The translations under genes and the position numbers were made by a program. A model generated the notes under the pieces. It was given only the letters and a program-made list of their open reading frames with translations, was not told the DNA's origin and made no database searches. From NCBI RefSeq assembly GCF_042186555.1, contig NC_133327.1, positions 99,798,353 to 99,862,352 on the forward strand: DNA of 64,000 bases, read 5' to 3'. Below are positions 20,873 through 31,620 of this stretch, piece by piece. This stretch comes from Aquarana catesbeiana (lineage: Eukaryota; Chordata; Amphibia; Anura; Ranidae). The first letter of the stretch is position 1. Each line of letters begins with the position of its first letter.

Positions 20873-21402
20873 CCCAGGGCTGTGCTTCTGTCACCAGAGG
20901 AAAGGGGGATGGGTACTCTTACCATGAGATGTGGACCCATACACCAGCGGCGGTGAGTCATACAGGCAGAGATGCAACCATAGATTGCAAATGGTGATCT
21001 CCTGGGATGATTGAAGTGAAAACTTGCTGCAATGGTTGTGAAATGGTCAGCAGATACTGGAACCAAAGATGCAATCGAGATCTCCCAAGGGTAGTTTGAT
21101 ATCCACAGATCGCTCAACAATCGACCAAGGTTGCAACCGAAAATCTCCTCAATGGAATATGATATCCACAGACCGCTCACCAAACAACAGTGGGAGCAAT
21201 AATCATAAAAGAAAAAAAGGGAGAGAAAGCCTCCACATGGCGTAGATAAAAAAAAGTAAAGTTTTAATATATGAAAGAATGCATACACTGTGACCGGTGT
21301 GTACAAATGGGGTGATCACTAAAAATATATATAACAATTGTATTGCGCAGTATGTAAAGCTCAAGCAAGCATAATCCTGACCAGTTTCGTCCAACAGGAC
21401 TT
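20873..21402. other. Spacer, nothing recognised
   Basis: A segment with two related blocks around ATATCCACAGATCGCTCA (21099) and ATATCCACAGACCGCTCAC (21161). No ORF of known type. Confidence 0.35.
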
Positions 21403-21600
21403 CAAACACCTCCCAGGGAACACATTTAACTCCTGATCACCCCCTAGTGTTAACTCCTTCCCTGCCAGTGACATTTACACAGTAATCAGTGCATTTTTAT
21501 AGCACTGATCGCTGTATAAATGTCAATGGTCCCAAAAAAGTGTCAGTAGTGTCAGATCTGACCGCTATCGATAAGCCCCCTGCCCACAGACCCCAAACTT
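21403..21600. mobile_element. Fragment of the piggyBac-like TTAA family
   Basis: CAGGGAACACAT, CTCCTTCCCTGCCAGTG and the CACTGATCRCTGTAT block match 51787-51900 in the copy at 51452. Confidence 0.6.
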
Positions 21601-21604
21601 ACGT

Positions 21605-22502
21605 TCGACTCGAACATCAGGCTCGCCAATACCATCAGCGGTTTAACAGGACAGGTTCGACTCAGAACAGGGCTCGCCACGGTCGACCAAAGAGGTTGAG
21701 TGCACTTGCTCAGTGTCATATCTAGAGGTTGTCTTTGGGAAATAGACGTATGAGTGCTGCAGAGGTTGAAGGGGTGGGGGTCGGCCTGTCAGTGCTTAGA
21801 CTATATGCTGCACACTGCATCAAATTGGTCTGCATAGCTGTCGTTCCAGAAAGAAGCCTCTTCTAAAGATGATGCACAAGAAAGCCTGCAAACAGTTTGC
21901 TGAAGACAATCAGACTAAGGACATGAATTACTGGAACCTTGTCCTGTGGTCTAATGAGACCAAGATAAACTTATTTGGTTCAGATGGTGTCAAGCGTGTG
22001 TGGTGGCAACCAGGTGAGGAGTACAAAGACAAGTGTGTCTTGCCTACAGTCAAGCATGGTAGTGGGAGTGTCACGGTCTGGGGCTGCATGATTGCTGCCA
22101 GCACTGGGGAGCTACAGTTCATTTAGGGAAACCATGAATGCCAACATGTACTGTGACATACTAAAGCAGAGCATGATCCCCTCTCTTAGGAGACTGGGCC
22201 GCAGGGCAGTATTCCAACATGAAAACGACCTCAAACACACCTCCAAGACGACAACTGCCTTGCTAAAGAAGCTGAGGGTAAAGGTGATGGACTGGCCAAG
22301 CATGTCTCCAGACCTAAACCCTATTGACCATCTGTGGGGCATCCTCAAACAGAAGGTTGAGGAGCGCAAGATCTCTAACATCCACCAGCTCCGTGATGTT
22401 GTCATGGAGGAGTGGAAGAGGACTCCAGTGGCAACCTGTGAAGCTCTGGTGAACTCCATGCCCAAGAGGGTTAAGGCAGTGCTGGAAAATAATGGTGGCC
22501 AC
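21605..22502 (+). pseudogene. Tc1-like transposase, degraded
   Basis: Three plus-strand frames carry consecutive parts of a Tc1 transposase: a helix-turn-helix end with TGSTQNR and LSLGNRRMSAAE, then the catalytic domain (21869-22126) and the rest after a frameshift (22092-22505). The first catalytic Asp is Asn (LWSNETK). The second (ENDLKHTSK) is kept. The final Glu is Asp (LNPIDHLWG). The protein would be inactive even without the frameshifts. Terminal repeats are not visible, and the 3' side is cut by the hAT-like element at 22503. Confidence 0.9.
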
Positions 22503-25142
22503 TAGGGATGAGCCGAACACCCTCCTGTTCAGTTCGCACCAGAACATGCGAATAGGAAAAAAGTTTGTTCGAACACGCGAACACCGGTCTATGGGACACA
22601 CAGTCTATGGGACACGAACATGAATAATCAAAAATATTAATTTTAAAGGCTTATATGCAAGTTATTGTCATAAAAAGTGTTTGGGGACCTGGGTCCTGCC
22701 CCAGGGGACATGGATCAATGCAAAAAAAAAGTTTTAAAAACGGCCGTTTTTTCGGGAGTAGTGATTTTAATAATGCTTAAAGTGAAACAATAAAAGTGTA
22801 ATATCCCTTTAAATTTCGTAGCTGGGGGGTGTCTATAGTATGCCTGTAAAGGGGCGCATGTTTCCCATGTTTAGAACAGTCTGACAGCAAAATGATATTT
22901 CAAAGGAAAAAAGTCATTTAAAACTACTCGCGGCTATTAATGCATTGCCGGTCCAACAATACACATAGAAGTTCATTGATAAAAACGGCATGGGAATTCC
23001 CCACAGGGGAACCCCGAACCAAAATTTTTTTTAAAAAATGACGTGGGGGGTCCCCCTAAATTCCATACCAGGCCCTTCAGGTCTGGTATGGATTTTAAGG
23101 GGAACCCCGCGCCAAAATTAAAAAAAAAAAAACGGCATGGGGTCCCCCCAAAAATCAATACCAGACCCTTATCTGAGCACGCAACCTGGCAGGCCGCAGG
23201 AAAAGAGGGAGGATGAGAGAGCGCCCCCCCTCCTGAACCGTACCAGGCCACATGCCCTCAACATTGGGAGGGTGCTTTGGGGTAGCCCCCCAAAACACCT
23301 TGTCCCCATGTTGATGAGAACAAGTCCCCACAACCCTGGCCGGTGGTTGTGGGGGTCTGCGGGCGGGGAGCTTATCGGAATCTGGAACCCCCCTTTAACA
23401 AGGGGACCCCCAGATCCCGGCCCCCCCCTGTGTGAAAGTACAAAAGTACCCCTACCATTTCACAAAAAAAGTGTCAAAAATGTTAAAAGTGACGAGAGAC
23501 AGTTTTTGACAATTCCTTTATTTAACCCACAACCACCGGGCAAGGGTTGTGGGGATGAGGCCCTTCTCCCCATCAACATGGGGACAAGGTGTTTTGGGGG
23601 GCTACCCCAAAGCACCCTCCCAATGTTGAGGGCATGTGGCCTGGTACGGTTCAGGAGGGGGGCGCTCTCTCATCCCCCTTTTCCTGTGGCCTGCCAGGTT
23701 GCTCGGATAAGGGTCCCCCTCCTGAACCATACCAGGCCACATGCCCTCAACATTGGAAGGGTGCTTTGGGGTAGCCCCCCAAATCACCTTGTCCCCATGT
23801 TGATGAGAACAAGTCCCCACAACCCTGGCCGGTGGTTGTGGGGGTCTGCGGGCGGGGAGCTTATCGGAATCTGGAACCTCCCTTTAACAAGGGGACCCCC
23901 AGATCCCGGCCCCCCCTGTGTGAAATGGTAAGGGGGTACAAAAGTACCCCTACCATTTCACTAAAAAAGTGTCAAAAATGTTAAAAGTGACCAGAGACAG
24001 TTTTTGACAATTCCTTTATTTAACCCACAACCACCGGGCAAGGGTTGTGGGGATGAGGCCCTTCTCCCCATCAACATGGGGACAAGGTGTTTTAGGGGGC
24101 TACCCCAAAGCACCCTTCCAATGTTGAGGGCATGTGGCCTGGTACGGTTCAGGAGGGGGGCGCTCTCTCATCCCCCTTTTCCTGTGGCCTGCCAGGTTGC
24201 TCGGATAAGGGTTTGGTATGGATTTTTGGGGGGACCCCACGCCGTTTTTTTTTTATTTTGGTGCAGGGTCCTCCCTTAATATCCATACCAGACCTGGAGG
24301 GTCTGGTATGGAATTTAGGGGTACCCCACCTCATTTTTTTTTTTTAATTTTGGCCGGGGTTCCCATTAATATCCACACCAGACCTGAACGGACTGGTATG
24401 GAATTTAGGGGGACCCCCACGTCATTTTTTTTTTAAATTTTGGCCGGGGTTCTCCTTAATATCCATACCAGACCCAAACGGCCTGGTATGGAATTTAGGG
24501 GGACCCCCACATCATTTTTTTTTTTAATTTTGGTTCGGGGTTCCCCTGTGGGGAATTCCCATGCTGTTTTTATCAATGAACTTCTATGTGTATTGTCGGA
24601 CCGGCAATGCATTAATAGCCACGAGTGGTTTTAAATGACTTTTTTTCCTTTGAAAAGTCATTTTGCTGTCAGACTGTTCTAAACACGGGAAACATGTGCC
24701 CCTTTACAGGCATACTATAGACACCCCCCAGCTACGAAATTTAAAGGGATATTACACTTTTATTGTTTCACTTTAAGCATTATTAAAATCACTGCTCCCG
24801 AAAAAACTGACGTTTTTAAAACTTTTTTTTGCATTAATCCATGTCCCCTGGGGCAGGACCCAGGTCCCCAAACACTTTTTATGACAATACCATGCATATA
24901 AGCCTTTAAAATTTGCACTTTTGATTTCTCCCATAGACTTTTAAAGGGTGTTCCGTGGCTTTCGAATTTGCCGCGAACACCCCAAATTGTTCGCTGTTCG
25001 GCGAACAGCCAATGTTCGAGTCGAACTCATGTTCAACCCAAACATAAAGGGTGCATTCGAATTGTTCGCTGTTTGGCAAACTTGCGAACAGCCGATGTTC
25101 GAGTCGAACATGAGTTCGACTCCAACTCGAAGCTCATCCCTA
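22503..25142. mobile_element. Giant palindromic hAT-like element (2.6 kb)
   Basis: Begins TAGGGATGAGCCGAACA and ends GAAGCTCATCCCTA. The outer 500-600 bp on each side are inverted copies (for example GGGGTGTCTATAGTATGCCTG near 22826 and its complement near 24710; GACCTGGGTCCTGCCCCAGG on both sides). The centre (23000-24540) is made of short blocks around CCAGACC/GGTCTGG and a 498-bp direct duplication (23501 versus 23999). The related copy at 48397 has an 8-bp duplication, placing the family in hAT. No transposase is encoded; the long ORFs inside are by-products of repeats. Confidence 0.75.
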
Positions 25143-25214
25143 CTGCTCTATATACTCAGCTGAAATTTGGGTCTTAGGTGTTGTTGTGGCCACAACACTG
25201 TAAGCCCTCACAGG

Positions 25215-25590
25215 GCCCTGCTGTGAAATATTAGATCAAGAATTGTAATTACATGCCCCTGTTGAACAGGGGCAGAAAAATTGGGCCTTTGGTGGTGGTG
25301 GTGCTGGTGCCACAACACTGTAAGTCCTCACTCGCTCTTGGTGGGCGCAGAAATGGGCCCTGCTGTGAAATATTAGATCAAGAATTGTAATTACATGCCC
25401 CTGTTGAACAGGGGCAGAAAAATTAGGCCTTAGGCACTGGTGCTGGTGCCACAACACTGCAACCCCTCACAGATACTCTAGTTGGAACGCAGGAACGAGC
25501 CCTGCTGCAAAGTATTGCATCAAAAATTGTAATTACACGCCCCTGTTAAACAGGGGCTGAAAAATTGGGCCTTAGGCACTGGTGGCGGCG
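25215..25590. repeat. About 142-bp spaced direct repeats, three copies
   Basis: AATTGTAATTACATGCCCCT occurs at 25241, 25383 and (with one change) 25525, each followed by an inverted CCCCTGTTGAACAGGGG-type hairpin and a GGCCTTNGG / GGTGCCACAACACTG block. Confidence 0.8.
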
Positions 25591-25622
25591 GAGCTCATGC
25601 GGAGCTTTGGGGTGTGATGCAG

Positions 25623-26291
25623 TCAGTGTGCTGCCCTTAGGCCGGCCCCTGGAGGGCACCCTGCTTCGTTGGTGATTTGCCTCCTCCTCCTCTCTATCAG
25701 GCACCCACGTTGAGTCAGTGACCTCATCATCTCCTCCCTCCTCATCACTGGAGCAAACCTGGCAGTATGCTGCAGCAGGGGGAGCATGCCAGATTGCTGT
25801 CCTTCTTGGGCACCCCCTCTGTCCGTGCTCACCTTACTGCCTTCATCTAGCTCAGTATCATCATCAGAGCCTTCTAAATGCTGTGCATCCTCCTGGAGCA
25901 TGTACCCAACACTTTGGTGAAACAGTTCGAGGGACTCCTCAGGAGAACATGGCGGGGCTAGGGAAGGAGTCACTGATGCCATTGAGCCAAGGGAAGAGGC
26001 CGTGTTGGCAGCTGCTTTGCCAGACAAAGTATCCTGAGCATGGGCGAGAGAGGATGAGGACGGCTTGGTCACCCACTCGACCAAGTCTTCCACATGTTGC
26101 GGCTCAACGCGGCCAGCTGCCGAAAAAAAGGCCAAGCGTGTCCCACGGCCACGTGCTGATGAGGATGCACCATCTCCATGACCAGCACTGTTGCCTCTAG
26201 ACACAGAGCCTGCTTGCCCTTTTTTATTGACTTGTGACTGTCTGCCTCTCCTTGTTGGCCTTCCAGACATACTAATGGCCTGTAGCTGCAC
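25623..26291 (-). CDS. Unidentified 222-aa ORF, polar and low-complexity
   Basis: An uninterrupted minus-strand ORF; a second Met at residue 8 (SGRPTRRGRQ) may be the true start. The N-terminus is basic (RRGRQSQVNKKG), followed by Ser/Gly-rich sequence, then a more ordered block around VEDLVEWVTKP and an acidic stretch (GSDDDTELDE). No zinc finger or catalytic motif is visible. Position inside an element with hAT-like termini, downstream of a promoter-like region on the same strand, suggests the first exon or N-terminal part of a transposase-type protein. The function is not recognised. Confidence 0.4.
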   Translation of the reverse strand: MQLQAISMSGRPTRRGRQSQVNKKGQAGSVSRGNSAGHGDGASSSARGRGTRLAFFSAAGRVEPQHVEDLVEWVTKPSSSSLAHAQDTLSGKAAANTASSLGSMASVTPSLAPPCSPEESLELFHQSVGYMLQEDAQHLEGSDDDTELDEGSKVSTDRGGAQEGQQSGMLPLLQHTARFAPVMRREEMMRSLTQRGCLIERRRRQITNEAGCPPGAGLRAAH

Positions 26292-26296
26292 TAAGC

Positions 26297-26312
26297 TGGG
26301 ATATATATATAT

Positions 26313-26398
<86 letters not shown>
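26297..26398. repeat. (TA)n microsatellite, interrupted
   Basis: About 100 bp of TA units with rare AAAT interruptions. Confidence 0.95.
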
Positions 26399-26400
<2 letters not shown>

Positions 26401-26439
26401 TGATACTGCAGCTAGCAAAATCAACTGCCTGCCTGTAGT

Positions 26440-27235
26440 ATGAGAACACCACCAACATTCTACAGGTAGCTTTTTAGGTGAACACTGTGCAGAGCTTGCA
26501 AAAAATAACTTGTAGCTTATTTAGCTGCCTAGTGATAGGATCAGGAAAACACCACCAACCTTCTACAGGTAGCTTTAGCTGAACACTGTGCAGAGCTCGC
26601 ACTACACTAACTTGTAGTTTTAGCTGAACACTGTGCAGAGCTCGCAAAAAACTAACTTGTAGCTTATTTATCTGCCTGTGGTAGTGATAGGATCAGGAAA
26701 ACACCACCAATCTTCTACAGGTAGCTTTGGGTGAGCACTGTGCAGAGCTCGCAAAAAAATAACTTGTAGCTTATTTAGCTGCCTGCGGTAGTGATAGGAT
26801 CAGGAAAACACCACCAACCTTCTACAGGTAGCTTTAGCTGAACACTGTGCAGAGCTTGTACTACACTAACTTGTAGTTTTAGCTGAACACTGTGAGGAGG
26901 ACGCAATACACTAACTTGTAGCTTTAGCTGAACACTGTTCAGAGGACGCACTACACTAACTTGTAGCTTTAGCTGAACGCTGTGCAGAGGTTGCACTACA
27001 CTAACTTGTAGTTTTAGCTGAACACTGTGAGGAGGACGCACTACACTAACTTGTAGCTTTAGCTGAACACTGTGAGGAGGACGCACTACACTAACTTGTA
27101 GCTTTAGCTGAACACTGTGAGGAGGATGCACTACCCTAACTTGTAGCTTTAGCTGAACACTGTGCAGAGGTCACACTAAACTAACTTGTAGCTTTAACTG
27201 AACACTGTGAAGAGGACGCACTACACTAACTGTAA
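26440..27235. repeat. Minisatellite based on a 48-bp unit
   Basis: The unit TTGTAGCTTTAGCTGAACAC...CGCACTACACTAAC is repeated about nine times from 26830 to 27235. Longer, less regular units (about 130 bp, with GATAGGATCAGGAAAACACC) precede it. Because 48 is divisible by 3, the minus strand reads as a repeated 16-residue peptide, but there is no sign that it is a gene. Confidence 0.9.
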
Positions 27236-27377
27236 ATAGTCTAGCTGCCTGACTGTGGTACTAATAGGATCAAAAGAACACCAGCAATTTTCTTCAGGTA
27301 GCTGTAAATACTTTACCAAGACAAGCCTGCCTGTCAGTAGGAAGATAACAGGAACGGATCTAGCTAAACTGAATACA

Positions 27378-27378
<1 letters not shown>

Positions 27379-27422
<44 letters not shown>

Positions 27423-27437
27423 TATACACACACACAC
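27379..27437. repeat. (TA)n and (CA)n microsatellite
   Basis: TA units followed by a short ACACAC run. Confidence 0.9.
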
Positions 27438-27584
27438 AACACCTGGGATGCATATATATACACAATACACTGTAAGTGCAGCTAACTCACTGACTGTCCT
27501 GCCTAATCTATCTAACTTAAATCAAATTACACTGTCTCTCTGTCTATCTCTTTCAATGCCGGAACACACACTACACAGGGCCGG

Positions 27585-27765
27585 CGGCCTTATATAGTGT
27601 GGGGCGTACTCCCCTGAGCCATAATTGGCCAAAGCCTCCTTGGCTTTGGCCAATTATGGCTCTCTGTTCAGACGGCGCTGTGATTGGCCAAGCATGCGGG
27701 TCATAGTGCATGCTTGGCCAATCATCAGCCAGCAATGCACTGCGATGCCGCAGTGAATTATGGGC
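27585..27765 (-). promoter_or_regulatory. Promoter-like region: CCAAT palindromes and TATA box, minus strand
   Basis: Two perfect palindromic pairs built on ATTGGCC (27619-27661 and 27680-27724) supply four CCAAT motifs. On the minus strand they lie upstream of CACTATATAAGGCC (TATA near 27592). This spacing fits a CCAAT/TATA promoter directed toward the ORF at 26291. Function is inferred. Confidence 0.5.
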
Positions 27766-27964
27766 AGTGACGCGCCATACAAATTTGGCGCGAAAGGCCC
27801 ATATAGTTCGCAATTCGAACAGACGATGTTCGAGTCGAACATGGGTTCGACTCGAACACGAAGCTCATCCCTACTCACTGTATTTGGAGGCTGAAAGTGG
27901 CTCCTGTATGAATGAATACTGCAGTTGCAGCCTTGATTCATACTTCAGGACTGCCCACTGCACT

Positions 27965-28455
27965 CATACTGCAGCAGAGCAGCCCAGCTGCGCCAAATCA
28001 TGTACATGTATTTCTGGGTAGGGGGTGCGCCCGCTGTCACGGCTGTGCTGTTATTCACTACAGCACAAGCCGATCAGTGGGTCCCCACCAAACATTTATG
28101 GCTGGGACCCCATGATCGGCTGAGTGAATGACAGAAGTGTGCCCTGTGTTGGTAAACAACACATGGCTGTCTACAGAGTGCAGCAATGTGGCTGCCAGTG
28201 TTATTAGTACACCATACCTTTCGCACAAACCAATAAATATACTCCTATTGGGATTTTATTTTTTACCAAAGACATGTAGCAGAATACATTTTAGCCTAAA
28301 CTTATGAAGACATTACATTTTTTAAATCAATATTGTTAAGTTTTTTTCAAAAATGTTGGTCTTTTTTCTTTAAGAATAAAGTATGTAAATAATTTATAAA
28401 GTAAAGCAAAAAATACCCCGATCATGGAGGAAGTAAAACCTTCTGAAGCTTAAGT
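27965..28455. mobile_element. piggyBac-like foldback element, copy C (partial)
   Basis: The hairpin GGGACCCCATGATCGGCTGAGTGAA/TTCACTACAGCACAAGCCGATCAGTGGGTCC and the block GCACAAACCAATAAATATACTCC...TGTAGCAGAATACATTTT...CCTAAACTTATGAAGA match copies at 51452 and 53948. The right end is near CTTAAGTGGGTA (28445). Confidence 0.6.
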
Positions 28456-28913
28456 GGGTATTTATGCCAGTGGTGGTCAACTTACATACATCACCAAAGG
28501 GCGGCACATAATATTCAATGTATGTAATGCTGTGGAAAACAGTCAGGAACTGGACATACTTTAGTCGGTAGTCAGACCATGGTATAGTACAGGAGGTGGT
28601 AAAAGACTACAAGCATGCAACAGGCGTAATTGGAGGGAGGGGACACACTGCAGTAAACTGTTTGAAACTGGGTACACATTACAAGAGACTCCCAGAGCTC
28701 ACTGCTCACCACAGGCCATTTTAATGGTTGCTTGGGCTATAGGGTCAAAATTAAAATAAAGCCAGCTTACAGCCATGCTGTATACTTTTATTTCCAGCAT
28801 GAAGAACTACAGGGCGAAGCAGAGGACACAGGTATTTGACACATCCAGAAGTGTTTGGTACCTGCATCAGCCAGGGATCAACAAAGTAGAGTATTTTCAA
28901 TACACAAGCAGCA

Positions 28914-28949
<36 letters not shown>

Positions 28950-29288
28950 TTATAGCATTTTGTTTGTACTGATTGTCCCTTTATCTTTTTTTGCTGATTT
29001 TTTTTTCACATTTGTATGTAAAATTCTAACATTTGCCTTTTTTTTCCACTTGTTCATTTTTGAAGTGCTGCGTTAAACAAAATAAACTAAATTTAATTTG
29101 TAAAAACTTCACTGTGCTTTTTGCCAGACACCTCATTTTGTATTTTATGATTTTCATTTCATTTTCATTTTTATCTCAATAGTTTAACTATATCAGTACA
29201 ACTTGCTGTTGAGTGAAGTGCAGCTATGGGAATGCAAAACCCACATGAATCAAATGTACCTGTAAAATAATTCTGACTAATCTCAGAA
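28456..29288. other. Spacer with poly(A)
   Basis: No gene recognised. A run of about 31 A residues lies at 28917-28947; it could be the tail of a retroposed sequence, but I see no matching target duplication. Confidence 0.4.
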
Positions 29289-30040
29289 GTGTCTCAAACT
29301 AATGTCCATATAATGCCATCAACACCAGTTCAAGGCCTGTTGACAAAGTCTAGAACTTTTGATACTTGGCCCTGGGCCTTCTGCCTCAGATTTTCAGCGA
29401 ATGCTTTATCGTGGTTATACAAAAATGCTAAGAGTCCATTTGAATTCAGGTTTAAAAGTCTATTTTTTTCCAGGGACTGGTGGTTTTGGTGTAAGTCCAT
29501 GCCTAAAAGTATAGCAATAAATGGATTAGTCAGAGCTGTGAAATTGTTTGCGGGCCTTTCTGTTGACATTCTGGTGTCATGCCCTATACTGCCGGCTCAT
29601 CTAAAAGCACAGACTCGTTTTCTATCCAGGCAGAATGTGTGACACACGATTTACTTAAGGAATTGAAGTTCTACAATGTCCTTGGTGTTGGCTCTGAGCT
29701 TCCTGCAGCCTGCTTTCTAAATGTATTGATCTCATTAGATGATAAAAGTGCTGCAGATAGCTTATAATACTTTGGAGAAATGTAAAATCATTAGCAGGTC
29801 ATTGTCAAAGTTATAACATGTCGTTTTAAGCTGCTTAGCAAACTGGTGGCGGCGTATGATACGGGGATTAACCTGTGCTAGGCGTACGTGTGTTGAAAAA
29901 TGTGGAAATGTCACATTCACTCTGCATAAAAATTGAAATCTCTGATGCGGGGAAGAAAGGTGAAGCCACAATCTGTTCTCAAAGTTCACATAAATTCTAT
30001 TGAACACAAAGCCCCAGCCAAGTTCTGTGCACATGACAAT
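29289..30040. other. Unique sequence, possible conserved element or decayed exon
   Basis: This block lacks any repeat family seen elsewhere in the window and is less AT-biased than its flanks. The minus strand at 29330-29569 encodes 79 residues with a well-mixed composition (GMDLHQNHQSLEKNRLLN and an amphipathic end before a stop). The plus strand at 29579-29767 encodes 62 residues. They cannot both be genes. I do not recognise either. Confidence 0.25.
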
Positions 30041-31017
30041 ATTTTAGAAACTCTTATTTTTTAACTGTATAACAATAGAGATGTATGGAAATGTATAATT
30101 AAATATTTAAAGCAAATTGCTTAACCCTTTTCCTCATAATGCTTTTCAAATGAATCCCCAAATCACTGATCATAGTTATCTGGTTACCTTGGAAAAACAT
30201 AGATAAACCCTTTAATAAGCAGTGTTGGTCCAGAAATAAGCAACAGAGAACTCTGGTAAGTCCCTCTCCCAGTGTAAACGCTGGTGGCTATCAGTTTGGC
30301 TAGCCATGGGTTCCTCATATGCCTACAAACTGGAGTAATTGACTGTTCTTGATAGGAGGCAGCTGCCTTCACAGCCAGGACTCTCTCGCTCTTTCAAAGA
30401 CTTGCACATTTTGGGGAATATCTAGGTCCTTGCTAGATAAGATTTTTGATCTATAGTTAGAGCTGGATAAGGTAGGATTTATATGTATATGTTATGCTTT
30501 ATTGCTGTAAACTGGCTGTCTATGTTATTTAATACCAAAATTGCTGATCAAATAGCGCGATAAAACTTTTTGTAGCCAATTTGAAACCTGAACAACAGTG
30601 TGGACTTTCACTACCTGTACAAAAAAAGAACACTTGAGTCTTTCAACCACGAGGGATGGTTTAAGCAAGGCTGGTGCCAATACAGAATATATAAATGTGA
30701 AATCAACCAGTTTAAATTGTGCAATTACTACCTCATGTTGCACAATAGTCCACAGTTTAATGATTTTTTTTTAAGATCCTTTTTATCCTTAGAGTAAAAA
30801 TATCTTGTGTTCCCTATGTCCTAGAGACATACCGCCCAACTTTTTGAGATGGGAACAAGGGTCACCTATTAGCAAAAGTATGTAGCATAGGACACACACC
30901 CTGCCACGCCCCCTCAAACAATGCAAATAGGTACTCGCGGTTGGCAGACAGGCAGAGTAGTCCAGGTACTTTCAGGGTCAAAGCTGTAGTCAAAAAGCAG
31001 GCAGAGTTCAGAGAATA
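30041..31017. other. No gene recognised
   Basis: AT-rich, non-repetitive by eye up to the GA-rich tract. Confidence 0.4.
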
Positions 31018-31140
31018 TGAGAGGGGGAGAGAGAAGGAGAGAAAGAGAGCAAAGGATGGGGGAGAGAGAGAAAGATGGATCGGGGAGAGAGAGAGAAGGA
31101 TGGGGGAGAGAAAGAGAGGGATGGGGGAGAGAGGGATGGC

Positions 31141-31193
<53 letters not shown>

Positions 31194-31239
31194 GAGAGAG
31201 AGGGATGGGGGAGAGAGAGAGGGGGGGGGACTGGGCAGA

Positions 31240-31288
<49 letters not shown>

Positions 31289-31330
31289 TACGGGGGAGAG
31301 GGGAGAGAGAGAGAGGGGGACAGAGGAGAC
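31018..31330 (+). repeat. GA-rich microsatellite, left block
   Basis: GAGAGA runs with interspersed GGATGGGGGAGAG units, the same composition as 44505-45606. It directly abuts the LINE start. Confidence 0.95.
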
Positions 31331-31331
31331 A

Positions 31332-31475
31332 ATGCAACAGCTACAACAAGAAAACGCTCAACTGAGGGAAGAAATAAATACACTAAAATCACAAATGATA
31401 CTCCACAATCAGGAAACATTAAATAAAAGGAATGGTCTGTACAGACAAAGTGCCCATCAACAAACAACAGACTAG
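31332..31475 (+). pseudogene. LINE ORF1 N-terminal coiled-coil fragment
   Basis: 47 codons beginning MQQLQQENAQLREEINTLKS, a leucine-heptad coiled coil, then TAG 31473-31475. It sits at the 5' edge of the LINE right after the GA repeat. A Pro/Asn-rich linker in shifted frames continues to 31620. Confidence 0.6.
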
Positions 31476-31620
31476 TGAGACTCATCAGCTTCCTAAAATT
31501 AACATTCCAAAGCCCAGCAACAGCCAAGACAACTCCAATAATCCAGAAACCCCAAAGAAACCATTATCAAACCACACGAACAGGCAACAAACTCCTGAAA
31601 TTTTCTAATAATAGACTCAA

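Larger units (their letters stand above)
25143..27873 (-). mobile_element. Element with hAT-like terminus, promoter and ORF on the minus strand
   Basis: Its minus-strand start at 27873 (TAGGGATGAGCTTCGTGTTCG) matches the terminus of the palindromic family. Reading leftwards: CCAAT-containing palindromes, a TATATAAGG box, a microsatellite, a 48-bp minisatellite, an AT microsatellite, a 222-aa ORF and three 142-bp-spaced repeats. The other terminus is missing or lost at the junction with the element at 22503-25142. I infer a partial autonomous or host-sequence-capturing element. Confidence 0.5.

Noticed and set aside
23137..24436. 264-aa Pro/Gly-rich ORF and related frames
   Set aside because: They fall in duplicated, palindromic blocks of an hAT-like element and repeat each other; no protein family features.
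26775..27131. 118-aa ORF of repeated HSVQLKLQVSV units
   Set aside because: The 48-bp minisatellite is a multiple of three, which keeps the frame open; no promoter or start of its own.
30862..31527. 221-aa Ser/Leu/Pro ORF and its 161-aa opposite-strand partner
   Set aside because: Same GA microsatellite on the left side of the LINE.
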